Shown here: piece by piece, positions 8,994 through 18,534 of the stretch
How the letters are laid out: every line of letters begins with the position of its first letter
Numbering within the stretch: position 1 is the first letter of the stretch
The notes under the pieces: model-generated
Seen by the model: the letters and a program-made list of their open reading frames with translations, nothing else
What the model was told of the DNA's origin: nothing
The model's database searches: none
Position numbers and translations under genes: made by a program
DNA from: Duganella sp. 1224
GTDB taxonomy: Bacteria > Pseudomonadota > Gammaproteobacteria > Burkholderiales > Burkholderiaceae_D
NCBI RefSeq assembly: GCF_013408245.1
Contig: NZ_JACBYS010000001.1
Span: 1-64,000, forward strand
DNA: 64,000 bases
Direction: 5' to 3'

Positions 8994-10138
8994 AGCTTGG
9001 CCTTGGTGTTGTTGGCGGCGGCCACGCGCACCAGGTCGCCGGTGGCGACGCCGTCCGGCGGGTTGGAAATCACCTGGTCGTTGCGGTCGATGCCCGACGC
9101 CACTTCCAGCACGTTGCCGAGGTCGCGGCCGACGGTGATCTGCTTCATCACCACGCGGTTGTCCTTGCCCACGGTGGCCACCTGGGTGCCGGCCTTGTTG
9201 AAGATCAGCGCGCTTGGCGGAATGCTCAGCGCGGCGCTGCTCAGCGGCGCGTCGAAGTGGATCGACGCGTAGCCGCCCGGCAGCAGCTCGCGGCTGTCGT
9301 TCTGCACGGTCAGCTGCACCAGCATAGCGCCGGAGCTGGCGTTGATGGCCTGCGACAGCGATTGCACGGTGGCGGTGTAGGTCTTGCCCGGACGCTCGGG
9401 CACGCTCAGCTCGGCCTTGTCGCCGACCTTGATCGCGGCCACCTGGCGCTGCGGCACGTTGACGTAGACGCGCAGGCGGCTGATGTCGGACACCACGAAC
9501 AGTTCCGAGCCGGGCGCGCCGCCGACGCTGATCAGCGCGCCGACGTCGGTGTTGCGGGTGGTGACCACGCCATCGAACGGCGCCACCAGGCGGGTGTAGT
9601 GCTGCAGCGCCTGCACGCGGTCGACATTGGCCTGCATGGCGCTGACGGCGGCCTGCTTGGCGGCCAGGTCGCCGGCCTTTTCATCGGCTTCCTGGCGCGA
9701 CACGGCGTCTGCCGCCAGCAGGCCCTGCCAGCGCTTGGCGGTGCTGGCCGCCAGCGTCAGGTTGCTGCGCGCGCTGGCCAGTTCGGCCTTGGCCTGCAGC
9801 AGTTGCTGGTCGAGGTCGGGCGTTTCGATGTCGGCCAGCGCCTGGCCGGCCTTGACCGGCGCGCCGATGTCGACGCTCCAGCTCTTCAGGTAGCCGCTGA
9901 CGCGGGCGTAGATCGGCGCGCGCTGCCACGGCTCGATGCGCGCCGGCAGTTCCAGCGGCGCGCCGGTGATTTGGGTGGCGGCCAGCACGTTGACGGTCGG
10001 CACGATCGGCGCGCTGGCGACGTTGACTTGTTCCGCCTCCGAGTGGCGGCTGATGATGCCGGCGGCGATCAGCGCGGCGGCGACGACGAGCAGACCCAGG
10101 GCCAGCGGCTTGTGACCCGTACGAGAAGTGTTAGACAT
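8990..10138 (-). CDS. RND efflux periplasmic adaptor (membrane fusion protein)
   Basis: 382 residues: an N-terminal membrane anchor (about 12-28), lipoyl half-motifs (GAPVKAGQALADIETPDLD and LVAPFDGVVTTRNTDVGALI), an alpha-helical hairpin between them, and beta-barrel/MP domains. It bridges the inner-membrane pump and the outer-membrane channel. The gene overlaps the permease gene by eight bases and the channel gene by four, so all three are one transcription unit. Confidence 0.93.
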   Translation of the reverse strand: MSNTSRTGHKPLALGLLVVAAALIAAGIISRHSEAEQVNVASAPIVPTVNVLAATQITGAPLELPARIEPWQRAPIYARVSGYLKSWSVDIGAPVKAGQALADIETPDLDQQLLQAKAELASARSNLTLAASTAKRWQGLLAADAVSRQEADEKAGDLAAKQAAVSAMQANVDRVQALQHYTRLVAPFDGVVTTRNTDVGALISVGGAPGSELFVVSDISRLRVYVNVPQRQVAAIKVGDKAELSVPERPGKTYTATVQSLSQAINASSGAMLVQLTVQNDSRELLPGGYASIHFDAPLSSAALSIPPSALIFNKAGTQVATVGKDNRVVMKQITVGRDLGNVLEVASGIDRNDQVISNPPDGVATGDLVRVAAANNTKAKL

Positions 10139-13100
10139 GGACAGGTGCTCCGGAAATAGGTTGGTCGTTGGAGAGTGAGGTGGGCGCGTGCTTGCGGTGC
10201 ACCAGGCTGAACACCACGGGCACGAACAGCAGGGTGGCGGTGGTCGCGAAGATCAGGCCGCCGATGACGGCGCGGCCCAGCGGCGCGTTCTGCTCGCCGC
10301 CGTCGCCGAGGCCGAGGGCCATCGGCAGCATGCCGATGATCATCGACAGCGCGGTCATCAGCACCGGACGGAAGCGCACCGAGCCGGCTTCCAGCGCGGC
10401 CTTTGTGGCGTCGCCGAGTTCCTCCAGGCGCTCGCGGGCGAAGGAGATCACCAGCACCGAGTTGGCGGTGGCCACGCCCATGCACATGATGGCGCCGGTC
10501 AGCGCCGGCACCGACAGCGTGGTGTTGGTGGCGAACAGCATCCAGACGATGCCGGCCAGCGCGGCCGGCAGCGCCGACACGATCACCGCCGGGTCCAGCC
10601 ACGACTGGAAGTTGACCACGATCAGGAAGTAGATCAGCACCACCGCGCCCAGCAGGCCGAACAGCAGGCCGGCAAACGCGCGGTCCATGGTCTTGACCTG
10701 GCCCAGCATCTGCGCCGACGAGCCCTTGGGCAGCTCGGCCTTGGTTTCTTCCAGGATCTTGTTGATGTCCTTGGCGACGGCGCCGAGGTCGCGGTCCTGG
10801 GTGGTGGCGTAGATCTGCACCATCGGCGCGATGTCGTACTGGCTGACCACGGCCGACTGGGTGGCGCGCTGGAACTTGGCCACGCCGCCCAGCGTGGCGG
10901 TGCTGGTGGTGGCGCCGTTACCGACCGGCAGGTTGGCCAGCGACGACAGCGAGTCCAGCGTCGGCTGCGGCGTCTGCATGACGATCGGGTAGCTGACGCC
11001 GTTGGCCGGATTCAGCCAGAAGGTCGGCGCCACCTGCGACGAGCCGGCCAGGTTGACCACCATGCTGTTGGTGATGTCGCGCGTGTTCAGGCCCAGTTGC
11101 TGGGCCTGGGTGCGGTCGATGTCGACGTTGAACACCGGCGCCTTGTTCGACTGCTGGATGCGGGCGTCGGCCACGCCCTTGACGGCGCGGATGCGCTTGA
11201 GCAGCTTCTCGGCGTAGGCGTAGTTGCCGTCGATCTTGCCGCCGCGGATCTGGATGTCGATCGGCGCCGGCGCGCCGAAGTTCAGGATCTGGCCCACGAT
11301 GTCGGCCGGCGGGAACGAGAAGGTGGTGTCCGGGAACTCTTCCGGCAGCGCCTTGCGCAGCTGGCGCACGTAGTCGGCGGTCGGCGCGTGGTCCTCGCTG
11401 AGGGCGATCTGGAAGTCGCCGTCCTGGGTGCCGATCATGCCGGTGTTGTTGTAGGTGATGTTGATCGCGCTGGCCGGCACGCCGATGTTGTCGGTCATGG
11501 TGACGATTTCCCTGGACGGAATCACGCGGCGGATGGCCTGCTCGATCTTGGCGAAGCGGGCGGCGGTCTCCTCGATGCGGGTGCCGACCGGCACGCGCAC
11601 GTGGATCAGCACCTGGCCGGCGTCCACCGACGGGAAGAAGTTACTGCCCAGGAAAGGCACCATCGAGAACGAGGCCAGCACCACCACCATGAAGCCGATG
11701 ATGAATTTCTTGCGGTTGGCCACCGCCGATTCCAGGATGCCGTAGTAGCCGGCGCGCAGGCGCTCGAAGCGGGCCTCGAAGGCGCGCTGGAAGTTGACCA
11801 GCGGGTTGCGCGACGGCGGCAGCGCGGCAGCGCCGCCGTGACCGTGGGCGTGGCCCTCGCCGGTGTCGTGCGGTTTCAGCAGGTAGTTGGCCATGGTCGG
11901 CACCAGCGTGCGCGACAGGATGAACGAGCAGATCATCGCGAAGATCACCGCCTCGGCCATCGGCACGAACAGGAAGCGCGACACGCCCTCCAGGAAGAAC
12001 ATCGGCACGAACACGATGCAGATGCACAGCAGCGAGACGAAGGCCGGCGTGGCGATCTGCGCGGCGCCGTCCAGAATCGCGTTCTCGACCGATTTGCCGT
12101 GCTCCAGGTGCCAGTTGATGTTTTCGATGGTCACGGTGGCGTCGTCCACCAGGATGCCGACCGCCAGCGCCAGGCCGCCCAGCGTCATCAGGTTGAGCGA
12201 TTCGCCGATGGCTGACAGCGCGATGATCGAGCCCAGGATCGACAGCGGAATCGACACCGCGATGATGATGGTCGAGCGCCAGCTGCCGAGGAACAGCAGG
12301 ATCATCAGGCTGGTCAGCGCGGCGGCGATCACGCCCTCCGACGCCACGCCTTTAATCGCGGCGCGCACGAACACCGACTGGTCGTTGATCGGCGTGACCT
12401 TGAGCGCGTCCGGCCAGCCGGCCTTGAGCGTGTCGATCTTGTTGCGGATGCCGTCGACAATCGCCAGCGTCGAGGTGGTGCCGTTCTTCAGCACCGACAT
12501 CAGTACCGAGCGGCTGCCGTCGACGTGCACCACGTTGGTCTGCGGCGCGTTGCCGTCGTGGACGTTGGCGATGTCGCCGAGGTAGATGGTGGCGCCGTTG
12601 ACCACCTTGACCGGCAGGCGCGCCAGGTCGGCGATGGCCGACGGCGCACTGTTCAGCTGGATCGTGTATTCGAGCGAATCGATCTTCTGCGTGCCGACCG
12701 GGGTCAGCACGTTCTGCGCCGCCAGCGCGTTGGCGATGTCCTGCGCCGACAGGCCGCGCGCCTGCAGCAGCGCCGGATCGACGTCGATCTGCACCTGGCG
12801 CTGCTTGCCGCCATACGGCAGCGGAATCGCCGCGCCCGGCACGCTGACCAGCGGCGTGCGCACGGTGTTGGTGCCGAGGTCGGACAGCTGCTGCTCGGTC
12901 AGGCCCTTGCCGGACAGCGCCACCTGCAGGATCGGCACGGTGGCGGCGTTGTAGTTGATGATCAGCGGCGGCGTGATGCCGGCCGGCATCTGCTTCAGCA
13001 GCGCCTGCGAGATCGCCGTCACCTGGGCATTGGCCACCGCCACGTTGACGCCGGGCTGGAAGAAGATCTTGACGATCGACACGCCGGTGATGGTGTTGGC

Positions 13101-13352
13101 CTCGATGTGTTCGATGTCGTTGACCGTGGTGGTCAGCGCGCGCTGGAACAGGGTCGAGACGCGGCCGGCCATCTGGTCGGGCGGCTGGCCGGTGTACTGC
13201 CAGGCCACGGCGATGACCGGAATCTTAATGTCCGGGAAAATGTCGGTCGGCGTGCGCAGCGCCGACAGCGGACCGATGATCAACAGCAGCAAGGCCATGA
13301 CCACGAATGTATAGGGACGCCGGAGCGCCACGCGGACGATTTCAATTAACAC
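10131..13352 (-). CDS. RND efflux permease, HAE1-like
   Basis: About 1073 residues with the duplicated six-TM plus large periplasmic loop layout of proton-driven drug pumps. The proton-relay pair is seen in TM4 (GILVDDATVTIENI), and the second half holds VAKDINKILEETKAELP and MCMGVATANSVLVISFARERLE. The GTG at 13352 is preferred because GGGGG lies about nine bases upstream and VLIEIVRVALRRPYTFVV matches usual N-termini; an ATG at 13403 has no ribosome binding site. The gene order permease-adaptor-channel differs from the common mexAB-oprM order. No local regulator gene is adjacent. The substrate is unknown. Confidence 0.92.
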   Translation of the reverse strand: MLIEIVRVALRRPYTFVVMALLLLIIGPLSALRTPTDIFPDIKIPVIAVAWQYTGQPPDQMAGRVSTLFQRALTTTVNDIEHIEANTITGVSIVKIFFQPGVNVAVANAQVTAISQALLKQMPAGITPPLIINYNAATVPILQVALSGKGLTEQQLSDLGTNTVRTPLVSVPGAAIPLPYGGKQRQVQIDVDPALLQARGLSAQDIANALAAQNVLTPVGTQKIDSLEYTIQLNSAPSAIADLARLPVKVVNGATIYLGDIANVHDGNAPQTNVVHVDGSRSVLMSVLKNGTTSTLAIVDGIRNKIDTLKAGWPDALKVTPINDQSVFVRAAIKGVASEGVIAAALTSLMILLFLGSWRSTIIIAVSIPLSILGSIIALSAIGESLNLMTLGGLALAVGILVDDATVTIENINWHLEHGKSVENAILDGAAQIATPAFVSLLCICIVFVPMFFLEGVSRFLFVPMAEAVIFAMICSFILSRTLVPTMANYLLKPHDTGEGHAHGHGGAAALPPSRNPLVNFQRAFEARFERLRAGYYGILESAVANRKKFIIGFMVVVLASFSMVPFLGSNFFPSVDAGQVLIHVRVPVGTRIEETAARFAKIEQAIRRVIPSREIVTMTDNIGVPASAINITYNNTGMIGTQDGDFQIALSEDHAPTADYVRQLRKALPEEFPDTTFSFPPADIVGQILNFGAPAPIDIQIRGGKIDGNYAYAEKLLKRIRAVKGVADARIQQSNKAPVFNVDIDRTQAQQLGLNTRDITNSMVVNLAGSSQVAPTFWLNPANGVSYPIVMQTPQPTLDSLSSLANLPVGNGATTSTATLGGVAKFQRATQSAVVSQYDIAPMVQIYATTQDRDLGAVAKDINKILEETKAELPKGSSAQMLGQVKTMDRAFAGLLFGLLGAVVLIYFLIVVNFQSWLDPAVIVSALPAALAGIVWMLFATNTTLSVPALTGAIMCMGVATANSVLVISFARERLEELGDATKAALEAGSVRFRPVLMTALSMIIGMLPMALGLGDGGEQNAPLGRAVIGGLIFATTATLLFVPVVFSLVHRKHAPTSLSNDQPISGAPVHV

Positions 13353-13689
13353 AAAGTTACCCCCAGGGACAGACTGACCGGACAATATAGCGCGGTGCAG
13401 CATTTTGAATAATGCGGCGGCATCGCATGACCTTATGAGCCAGGCTAATCAATGCCAAGGTGACGCGTTGTAGCAGACAGACAGACAATTGCTACATTAG
13501 TGAATAATTTTATCGTTTAAATCGTTATGGCTGACTTAAGAATTGTTTCTGGCATGTATCAATCTGACCATAGGCACTATTCCGCGATGGAATGTAATCT
13601 GTTTGTCATCCGGGCGTCATCCTGCCGTTAGAGAGGGATACTTATACTGGTTTCACTTTATAACCCTATCAGTCGAGAGGGAACAAACG
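13353..13689. other. Intergenic region upstream of the RND operon
   Basis: This AT-richer stretch of 337 bases separates the RND operon (minus strand) from the hydrolase remnant (plus strand). It contains a short CAGA tandem run near 13473-13487 and AT-rich sequence at 13500-13530 that could hold promoters in either direction. I see no convincing -35/-10 pair, operator or gene. Confidence 0.5.
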
Positions 13690-14059
13690 ATGACTGGCCG
13701 GCGCGGCGTCGGCCGAAGTCAATCATATCGTACAGGTGCACGGCTTTGCGCGATTGAGCGAGGAGGCGTTGGTGCGCGACTTTGGCGGCGACCTCGATCC
13801 GGCGCGCGCCCGCGTGCTGTACGCGGGGCAGGGACGGATTGCGCAGACGCTGTTCAGTGGCCGCGCCACGCAGGCGGCGTGGAAGGTCAAGCCGACGTAT
13901 TACGCGGTATCGGCCAACGACCGCACCACCTCGCCGGAGCTGGAGCGTTTCCTGGCCAGGCGCATGGGCGCCAAGACGATTGAACTGCCGTCGAGTCACC
14001 TGCCGATGATCTCGCACGCCGACGACATCGCCGCATTGATACTGGAAGCGGCCAAATAA
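13690..14059 (+). pseudogene. Alpha/beta-hydrolase remnant
   Basis: An ATG at 13690 with a good ribosome binding site (GAGAGGGAAC) opens a frame that soon becomes nonsense, while a different frame from about 13694 to the TAA at 14057-14059 encodes the C-terminal hundred residues of an alpha/beta hydrolase: GFARLSEEAL, AAWKVKPTYYAVSANDRTTS and the catalytic-His region ELPSSHLPMISH. The start region and C-terminus survive, whereas the nucleophile half is missing and the join is out of frame. This reads as an internal deletion plus frameshift. A sequencing error could explain the frame change but not the missing half. Confidence 0.7.
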
Positions 14060-14103
14060 ACAAACCCCGCGCGCTTGCACCACAACGCGCGCCGCTCCAC
14101 TTA

Positions 14104-14133
14104 GGGGTCTGACCCCGTACGGGGTCAGACCCC
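14104..14133. repeat. R2 palindromic repeat, copy 1
   Basis: A perfect 30-base palindrome, GGGGTCTGACCCC-GTAC-GGGGTCAGACCCC when broken at its centre. It lies after the hydrolase remnant and before the 3' end of the convergent beta-propeller gene. The right flank carries GCCGTGCGGGGT, the secondary arm seen next to other R2 copies. Confidence 0.9.
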
Positions 14134-14149
14134 GCCGGGCCGTGCGGGG

Positions 14150-15490
14150 TCAGCGCGCGCTGACCAGCACCGCCGCGCCGCCGGCCTCCTTGACCGTGAT
14201 CGCCCCATCCGCATGGCCCGGCCCGATCATGGTGCCGTTGGCCATGCCCATGGCATTGGTGCGGAAGCTGCCAACCGGCGCCATGCCGCCGCCGGCATAC
14301 ACGTTATACTGCGTATCCGGCTTCAGCTTGTACAAGAACGCCTCGATCGACTCCACCACGCCGAGGCTGCGCACCACCACGAAGCCCTTGCCCTCGCCAG
14401 CCACCGGCTTGAGCTGGATATTCACCGCATCCTGATTCACGCGCGGCACCAGGTTGGCCGCATCGCCGCCCGACCGCGCCACATTGGACAGATACACCAG
14501 CGCCTGCGGCGCCTGGCCGCCGCCGATGGTGGCGATCACCTTGTTGCTGGCGGTATCGATCACCTGCACGCCGTCGCCATTCTCCAGCCCCACGTACACG
14601 CGGCTGTTGTCATCCGAGGTCCACGCACCGTGCGGCAGCGCGCCGGTCGGAATGGTGGCCAGCAGGCGCGCGGTCGGGCCGGTGCTGTACACCTTGACCA
14701 CATTCTCGCCGCCCACCGTCACGTACGCGCGCACCTCGCCGCCCACGGTGGCGAACGCCAGGTGGTTGGTGATGAAGCCGGTATCGATGACGCCGGTCAC
14801 CTCCAGCGTTGTGGTGCTGATGCGCGTGACCTTGCCCACGTCCTTGTGCGTCATCCAGATTTCGCCATGGTCCGGCGTAAACTGCAGGAACGGCGAGAAC
14901 GGGCTGACCACGCTGATGCGCTTGATGATGGTGTGCGAGGCCACGTCGATCACGTCCACGGACGGCGTGAAGCTGGACACGGCAAACGCCAGCTTGCCGT
15001 CCGGATGGAACTGCACCATGCCCGGACCCAGCGCGGTCTGGATGCGGCGGGTTTCCTTGAACGTGAGCGGATCGATCACCGAGATATAGTCCTCGCCGCG
15101 CACCACCACCCACACTTCCTTGCCGTCGGCGGTGAAGAAGCCCTCGTGCGGCGAGCGCCCCACGTAGGTTTTGCCCTTGACCTGGTTGGTGGCGGTATCG
15201 ATGAAGGTGACCGAATTGGAGCCGTTGGAGATGGCGATCAGCGTCTTGTGGTCGGGCGAAAAGCCCAGGCCGTGGACATTGATCTCGCCGCGGTACAGCG
15301 GCGACAGCACGTCCGGGCGGCTGTTGCCCAGCTTGATCTGCCCCAGCAGCGTGTTGCTGGCCGGGCTGAACACCGACACGGTATTGGTGTTCTGGTCGGC
15401 CGTGTAGACGCGGTCCAGCGGCGAAATGGCGGCCAGGGCGTGGGCGCTGAGCGCCACGCCGATGGCCGCCGCGAAGGCGGGTTTCCTCAT
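14150..15490 (-). CDS. Secreted YVTN-family beta-propeller protein
   Basis: 446 residues with a signal peptide (cleavage near ALA-AI) and repeated beta-propeller blades carrying V.VID..T and I.TG.LPHG signatures, for example NTVSVFSPASNTLLG, SVTFIDTATNQVKG and GVQVIDTASNKVIATI. About the last 90 residues form a separate all-beta segment. Such proteins are extracytoplasmic binding or scaffold proteins, with no enzymatic residues I can assign. It is the last gene of the czcE-DUF305-propeller set and overlaps the DUF305 gene by four bases, which suggests a role in metal handling. Confidence 0.8.
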   Translation of the reverse strand: MRKPAFAAAIGVALSAHALAAISPLDRVYTADQNTNTVSVFSPASNTLLGQIKLGNSRPDVLSPLYRGEINVHGLGFSPDHKTLIAISNGSNSVTFIDTATNQVKGKTYVGRSPHEGFFTADGKEVWVVVRGEDYISVIDPLTFKETRRIQTALGPGMVQFHPDGKLAFAVSSFTPSVDVIDVASHTIIKRISVVSPFSPFLQFTPDHGEIWMTHKDVGKVTRISTTTLEVTGVIDTGFITNHLAFATVGGEVRAYVTVGGENVVKVYSTGPTARLLATIPTGALPHGAWTSDDNSRVYVGLENGDGVQVIDTASNKVIATIGGGQAPQALVYLSNVARSGGDAANLVPRVNQDAVNIQLKPVAGEGKGFVVVRSLGVVESIEAFLYKLKPDTQYNVYAGGGMAPVGSFRTNAMGMANGTMIGPGHADGAITVKEAGGAAVLVSAR

Positions 15491-15915
15491 TTGCGAGTCT
15501 CCTTGGTGGGGTGGTGTTGCAGCCAGGCCTGCATGACCTGGATTTCAACCTGCTGCTCAGCGATGATGCCCAGCGCCAGGTTGCGGATTTCCGGATCCTG
15601 GGTCGACAGAAGCACTGCTTTTGCCATGTCGACAGCGCCCTGATGATGGGGCATCATCATGCTGACGAAGTCGTGGTCCGGGTCGCCGTTCATGGGCGCC
15701 TGGCGCATGCCGGCGTCCATCACGGCCATGGCGTCGTCCATCAGCGCGGCGAACGGCTTGGCGCTGCTGGCGACGAACACCGGCGGCGCCGACGTCGCAG
15801 GCGCTGGCGCCGGCTCGCCGCCATGCTGGTGGTGGTCCTGGGCGCTGGCCGCCGCCGCCGCGAACGGCAGGACGGCGAGGGCGGCCAGGCGGGCAAAGCG
15901 GGCGGCGGCGCGCAT
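15487..15915 (-). CDS. DUF305 periplasmic protein, probable metal-binding
   Basis: 142 residues with a signal peptide ending at ASA. The DUF305 core is a four-helix, ferritin-like fold with the motifs DHDFVSMMMPHHQGAVDMA and AEQQVEIQVMQAWLQHH. The many His and Met residues (DHHQHGG near the mature N-terminus, MMMPHH) fit binding of copper or related ions, as known for the DUF305 protein CopM. It is flanked by czcE and the beta-propeller gene and lies near a heavy-metal two-component system. Confidence 0.85.
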   Translation of the reverse strand: MRAAARFARLAALAVLPFAAAAASAQDHHQHGGEPAPAPATSAPPVFVASSAKPFAALMDDAMAVMDAGMRQAPMNGDPDHDFVSMMMPHHQGAVDMAKAVLLSTQDPEIRNLALGIIAEQQVEIQVMQAWLQHHPTKETRK

Positions 15916-15919
15916 CGGC

Positions 15920-16246
15920 TTAACCGCGGTACAGCGGGTTGCTGGCGACGTACACGGTGACCTTGCCGGCGGCCACGCCGGCCGGGGCGATCTTGGCCAG
16001 GTCGAAGGCCTCTTCCTGGTGCAGGGTGTCGAAGTGCCAGGTGAAGGCCTTGCCGTCGACGTTGAAGGTCACGGTGTCGCCGTTGTCGACGTTGACCCAT
16101 TTGGTGTCGGCGCCGATGGTGACCTGGCGGTCGGCGCCGGCCTTGGCGGCGGCCATGCCGAATGCCTGCTGCGGGGCGGTGGCGGCGTGGGCGGCGCCGG
16201 CGAACAGGGCGGCGGCGATGACGGAGGTGCGCAGTACGTTGAACAT
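15920..16246 (-). CDS. czcE: CzcE-family periplasmic metal-binding protein
   Basis: 108 residues with a signal peptide (AGAAHA) and a small beta-rich domain, TKWVNVDNGDTVTFNVDG then FTWHFDTLHQEEAFDL and YVASNPLYRG, as in CzcE proteins that bind copper in the periplasm of metal-resistant Cupriavidus. The ATG at 16246 follows AAAGGAAACC; the longer frame to 16321 would cross the operator and is rejected. First gene of a likely three-gene operon divergent from the two-component genes. Confidence 0.85.
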   Translation of the reverse strand: MFNVLRTSVIAAALFAGAAHAATAPQQAFGMAAAKAGADRQVTIGADTKWVNVDNGDTVTFNVDGKAFTWHFDTLHQEEAFDLAKIAPAGVAAGKVTVYVASNPLYRG

Positions 16247-16320
16247 GATGGTTTCCTTTCGGGGTGAAGTGACGATGGAACCAGTGTACGGAGCGCGCGC
16301 TGACAGCAAGATGACGCTCA

Positions 16321-16337
16321 AATGACAAATTTGTAAT
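16321..16337. promoter_or_regulatory. Cus/Cop-type response-regulator box
   Basis: AATGACAAATTTGTAAT is an imperfect palindrome (7 of 8 positions in each half) that matches the known CusR box pattern ATGACAA-NN-TTGTCAT. It lies between the divergent czcE and response-regulator genes, 38 bases before the regulator ATG. One site could control both operons. Confidence 0.72.
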
Positions 16338-16374
16338 CCTCAAGCGGCAACAAACAACCGACAATGACGCCATC

Positions 16375-17046
16375 ATGAAAATACTGATTGTTGAAGACGA
16401 GCCCAAAGCGGGCGACTATCTGGTCAAGGGCCTGCAGGAATCGGGCTACGTGGCCGACCTGGCGCGCAACGGCGTCGACGGCCTGGCGCTGGCGCAGGAG
16501 CTGGATTACGACCTGATCGTGCTGGACGTGATGCTGCCGCAGATGGACGGCTGGCAGGTGCTGGCCAGGCTGCGCGAGCGCAAGGAAACGCCGGTGCTGT
16601 TCCTGACCGCGCGCGACGACGTGGCCGACCGCGTCAAGGGCCTGGAACTGGGCGCCGACGACTACCTGGTCAAGCCGTTCGCCTTCGCCGAGCTGCTGGC
16701 GCGGGTCAAAACGCTGATGCGGCGCGGCCCGGTGCGCGAGGCCGAGGTGCTGCGCGTGGCCGACCTGGAAATCGACGTGCTGCGCCGGCGCGTGGCGCGC
16801 AACGGCCAGCGCATCGAGCTGACCGCCAAGGAGTTCGCGCTGCTGCACCTGCTGGCCAAGCGCCACGGCGAGGTGCTGTCGCGCACGCAGATCGCGTCCA
16901 TGGTGTGGGACATGAATTTCGACTCCGACACCAACGTGGTGGACGTGGCGATCCGCCGCCTGCGGGTCAAGATCGACGACCCGTACCCGGTCAAGCTGGT
17001 GCAGACCGTGCGCGGCATGGGTTACCTGCTGGAAGCGCGCTCGTGA
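16375..17046 (+). CDS. Heavy-metal response regulator, CusR/CopR/CzcR type
   Basis: A 223-residue OmpR-family regulator. The receiver domain has the acidic pair E7-D8, phospho-acceptor D51 (LIVLDVMLP) and K near 102 (YLVKPF). The winged-helix DNA-binding domain ends in [15 protein letters not shown]...[10 protein letters not shown]. This subfamily activates copper, silver, cadmium or zinc resistance genes, and the palindrome just upstream fits autoregulation plus control of czcE. Its stop overlaps the GTG start of the sensor gene. Confidence 0.92.
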   Translation: MKILIVEDEPKAGDYLVKGLQESGYVADLARNGVDGLALAQELDYDLIVLDVMLPQMDGWQVLARLRERKETPVLFLTARDDVADRVKGLELGADDYLVKPFAFAELLARVKTLMRRGPVREAEVLRVADLEIDVLRRRVARNGQRIELTAKEFALLHLLAKRHGEVLSRTQIASMVWDMNFDSDTNVVDVAIRRLRVKIDDPYPVKLVQTVRGMGYLLEARS

Positions 17047-18461
17047 AGCGCCGCCCGCTGTCGCTGACGCTGCGCGTGGCGCTGCTGCTGTCGGCCGTGG
17101 CGGTGACCGTCTTCGTGGCGGTGGGCGCCTATCTGTACCAGACGCTGCAACGGCAGATGGCGCGCCGCGACGACGTCGAGCTGATCGCCAAGGTCGACCA
17201 GATCCGCCGCGTGCTGGCCGAGCTGCCGTCGGTGTCGGCCATCGCCCGCGACGCCCGGCCGCTGACCGACACGCTGAGCGGCCACAATGACTTCATGCTG
17301 CGCGTGAACGGCGCCGACGGCAAGCCGCTGGTGCAGACCTCGGTCACCTCGCGGCCGCTGCCGCACGTCGACAGCGTGCCGGCGCAGCGCGCGCCGACGC
17401 TGGAGGACATCCACGACTGGCAGCCGGCGGTCGGCATCGGCCGCATGGTGCGCGCGGCCGGCCTGGTGGGCGTCAACCCGGCCAGCGGCGCCGGCGGCGA
17501 GCCGGTGCAGATCACGCTGGCGCGCGAGCGCTCGGACCGGCTGAAGCTGCTGCGCGCCTACGTGGCCGACCTGTTGATGGCGCTGTGCGGCGGTGCCTTG
17601 CTGGCCACGGCGCTCGGCTACGCGGTGGTGCGCTACAGCATGCGCCAGTTCCGCTCGGTCATCGCCAAGGCGGACGACATCAACACCAACCGCCTCAACA
17701 CGCGCTTGTCGGTGGACGACGCCCCGGTCGAGCTGCGGCAGATGGGCGAGGCCTTCAACGCCATGCTGGACCGGCTGGAGGATGGCGTGCAGCGCCTGTC
17801 CGGTTTCGCCGCCGACCTGGCGCACGACATGCGCACGCCGGTCAACACGCTGATGGTGGAAACCCAGGTGGCGCTGGCGCGCCCGCGCACGGTGGAGGAA
17901 TACCAGGCGCTGCTGGCGTCCAACTCGGAGGAGTACGAGCGGCTGGCGCGCATGATCGAGAACACGCTGTTCCTGGCGCGGGTGGACAACGCCCAGCTGG
18001 CGCTGCAGCGCGAGCCGCTCGACCTGCAGGTGGAACTGCAGCGCATCCACGACTATTTCGACATCCTGGCCGAGGACGTGGGCGTGCGCATGACGGTGGA
18101 GGCGGCGCCGCTGCGCGCCGAGATCGACCCGGTGCTGCTGCAGCGCGCCGTCAACAACCTGGTGTCGAACGCCATCCGCTACACGCCGGCCGGCGGCGAG
18201 GTGCACCTTTCGGCGCGCGCGGTGGACGGCGGCGTGGTGGTGGCGGTGCGCAACACCGGTCCCGGCATCGCGCCGGAACACTTGCCGCACATCTTCGACC
18301 GCTATTACCGGGCCGACCAGGCGCGCTCCGACCAGGCCCATTCGGCCGGGCTGGGCCTGTCCATCGTGCGCGCCATCATGGAGTTGCACGGAGGTAATAT
18401 TTCGGTCGACAGTCAGCCGGGCGCGTCCACCACGTTTTCGCTGTTTTTCAAAAATATTTAA
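17043..18461 (+). CDS. Heavy-metal sensor histidine kinase, CusS type
   Basis: 472 residues: TM1 near 10-32, a periplasmic sensor of about 130 residues, TM2 near 175-195, HAMP, a HisKA domain with H261 in [10 protein letters not shown], and an HATPase domain ([48 protein letters not shown]). It starts at GTG 17043, sharing GTGA with the regulator stop. It should sense periplasmic metal ions and phosphorylate the adjacent regulator. The 16905 start in the same frame lies inside the regulator gene and is not real. Confidence 0.92.
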   Translation: MKRRPLSLTLRVALLLSAVAVTVFVAVGAYLYQTLQRQMARRDDVELIAKVDQIRRVLAELPSVSAIARDARPLTDTLSGHNDFMLRVNGADGKPLVQTSVTSRPLPHVDSVPAQRAPTLEDIHDWQPAVGIGRMVRAAGLVGVNPASGAGGEPVQITLARERSDRLKLLRAYVADLLMALCGGALLATALGYAVVRYSMRQFRSVIAKADDINTNRLNTRLSVDDAPVELRQMGEAFNAMLDRLEDGVQRLSGFAADLAHDMRTPVNTLMVETQVALARPRTVEEYQALLASNSEEYERLARMIENTLFLARVDNAQLALQREPLDLQVELQRIHDYFDILAEDVGVRMTVEAAPLRAEIDPVLLQRAVNNLVSNAIRYTPAGGEVHLSARAVDGGVVVAVRNTGPGIAPEHLPHIFDRYYRADQARSDQAHSAGLGLSIVRAIMELHGGNISVDSQPGASTTFSLFFKNI

Positions 18462-18534
18462 AAAACCGTGTCGATTTTTGTGGCGCCGGTCCGTCGTGGG
18501 GGTAGAGTAAGTTGTTCAACCCAAGGAGACTGCC

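Noticed and set aside
10188..12215. 675-codon open frame antisense to the RND permease
   Set aside because: Composition is Arg/His/Gln/Val-rich with no domain; it mirrors the conserved permease gene.
13543..13983. 146-codon frame over the hydrolase remnant
   Set aside because: Only its ATG at 13690 has a ribosome binding site; the downstream sequence is the wrong frame of a hydrolase C-terminus.
14104..14133. R2 copies as a CRISPR array
   Set aside because: Copies are thousands of bases apart, palindromic and without regular spacers.
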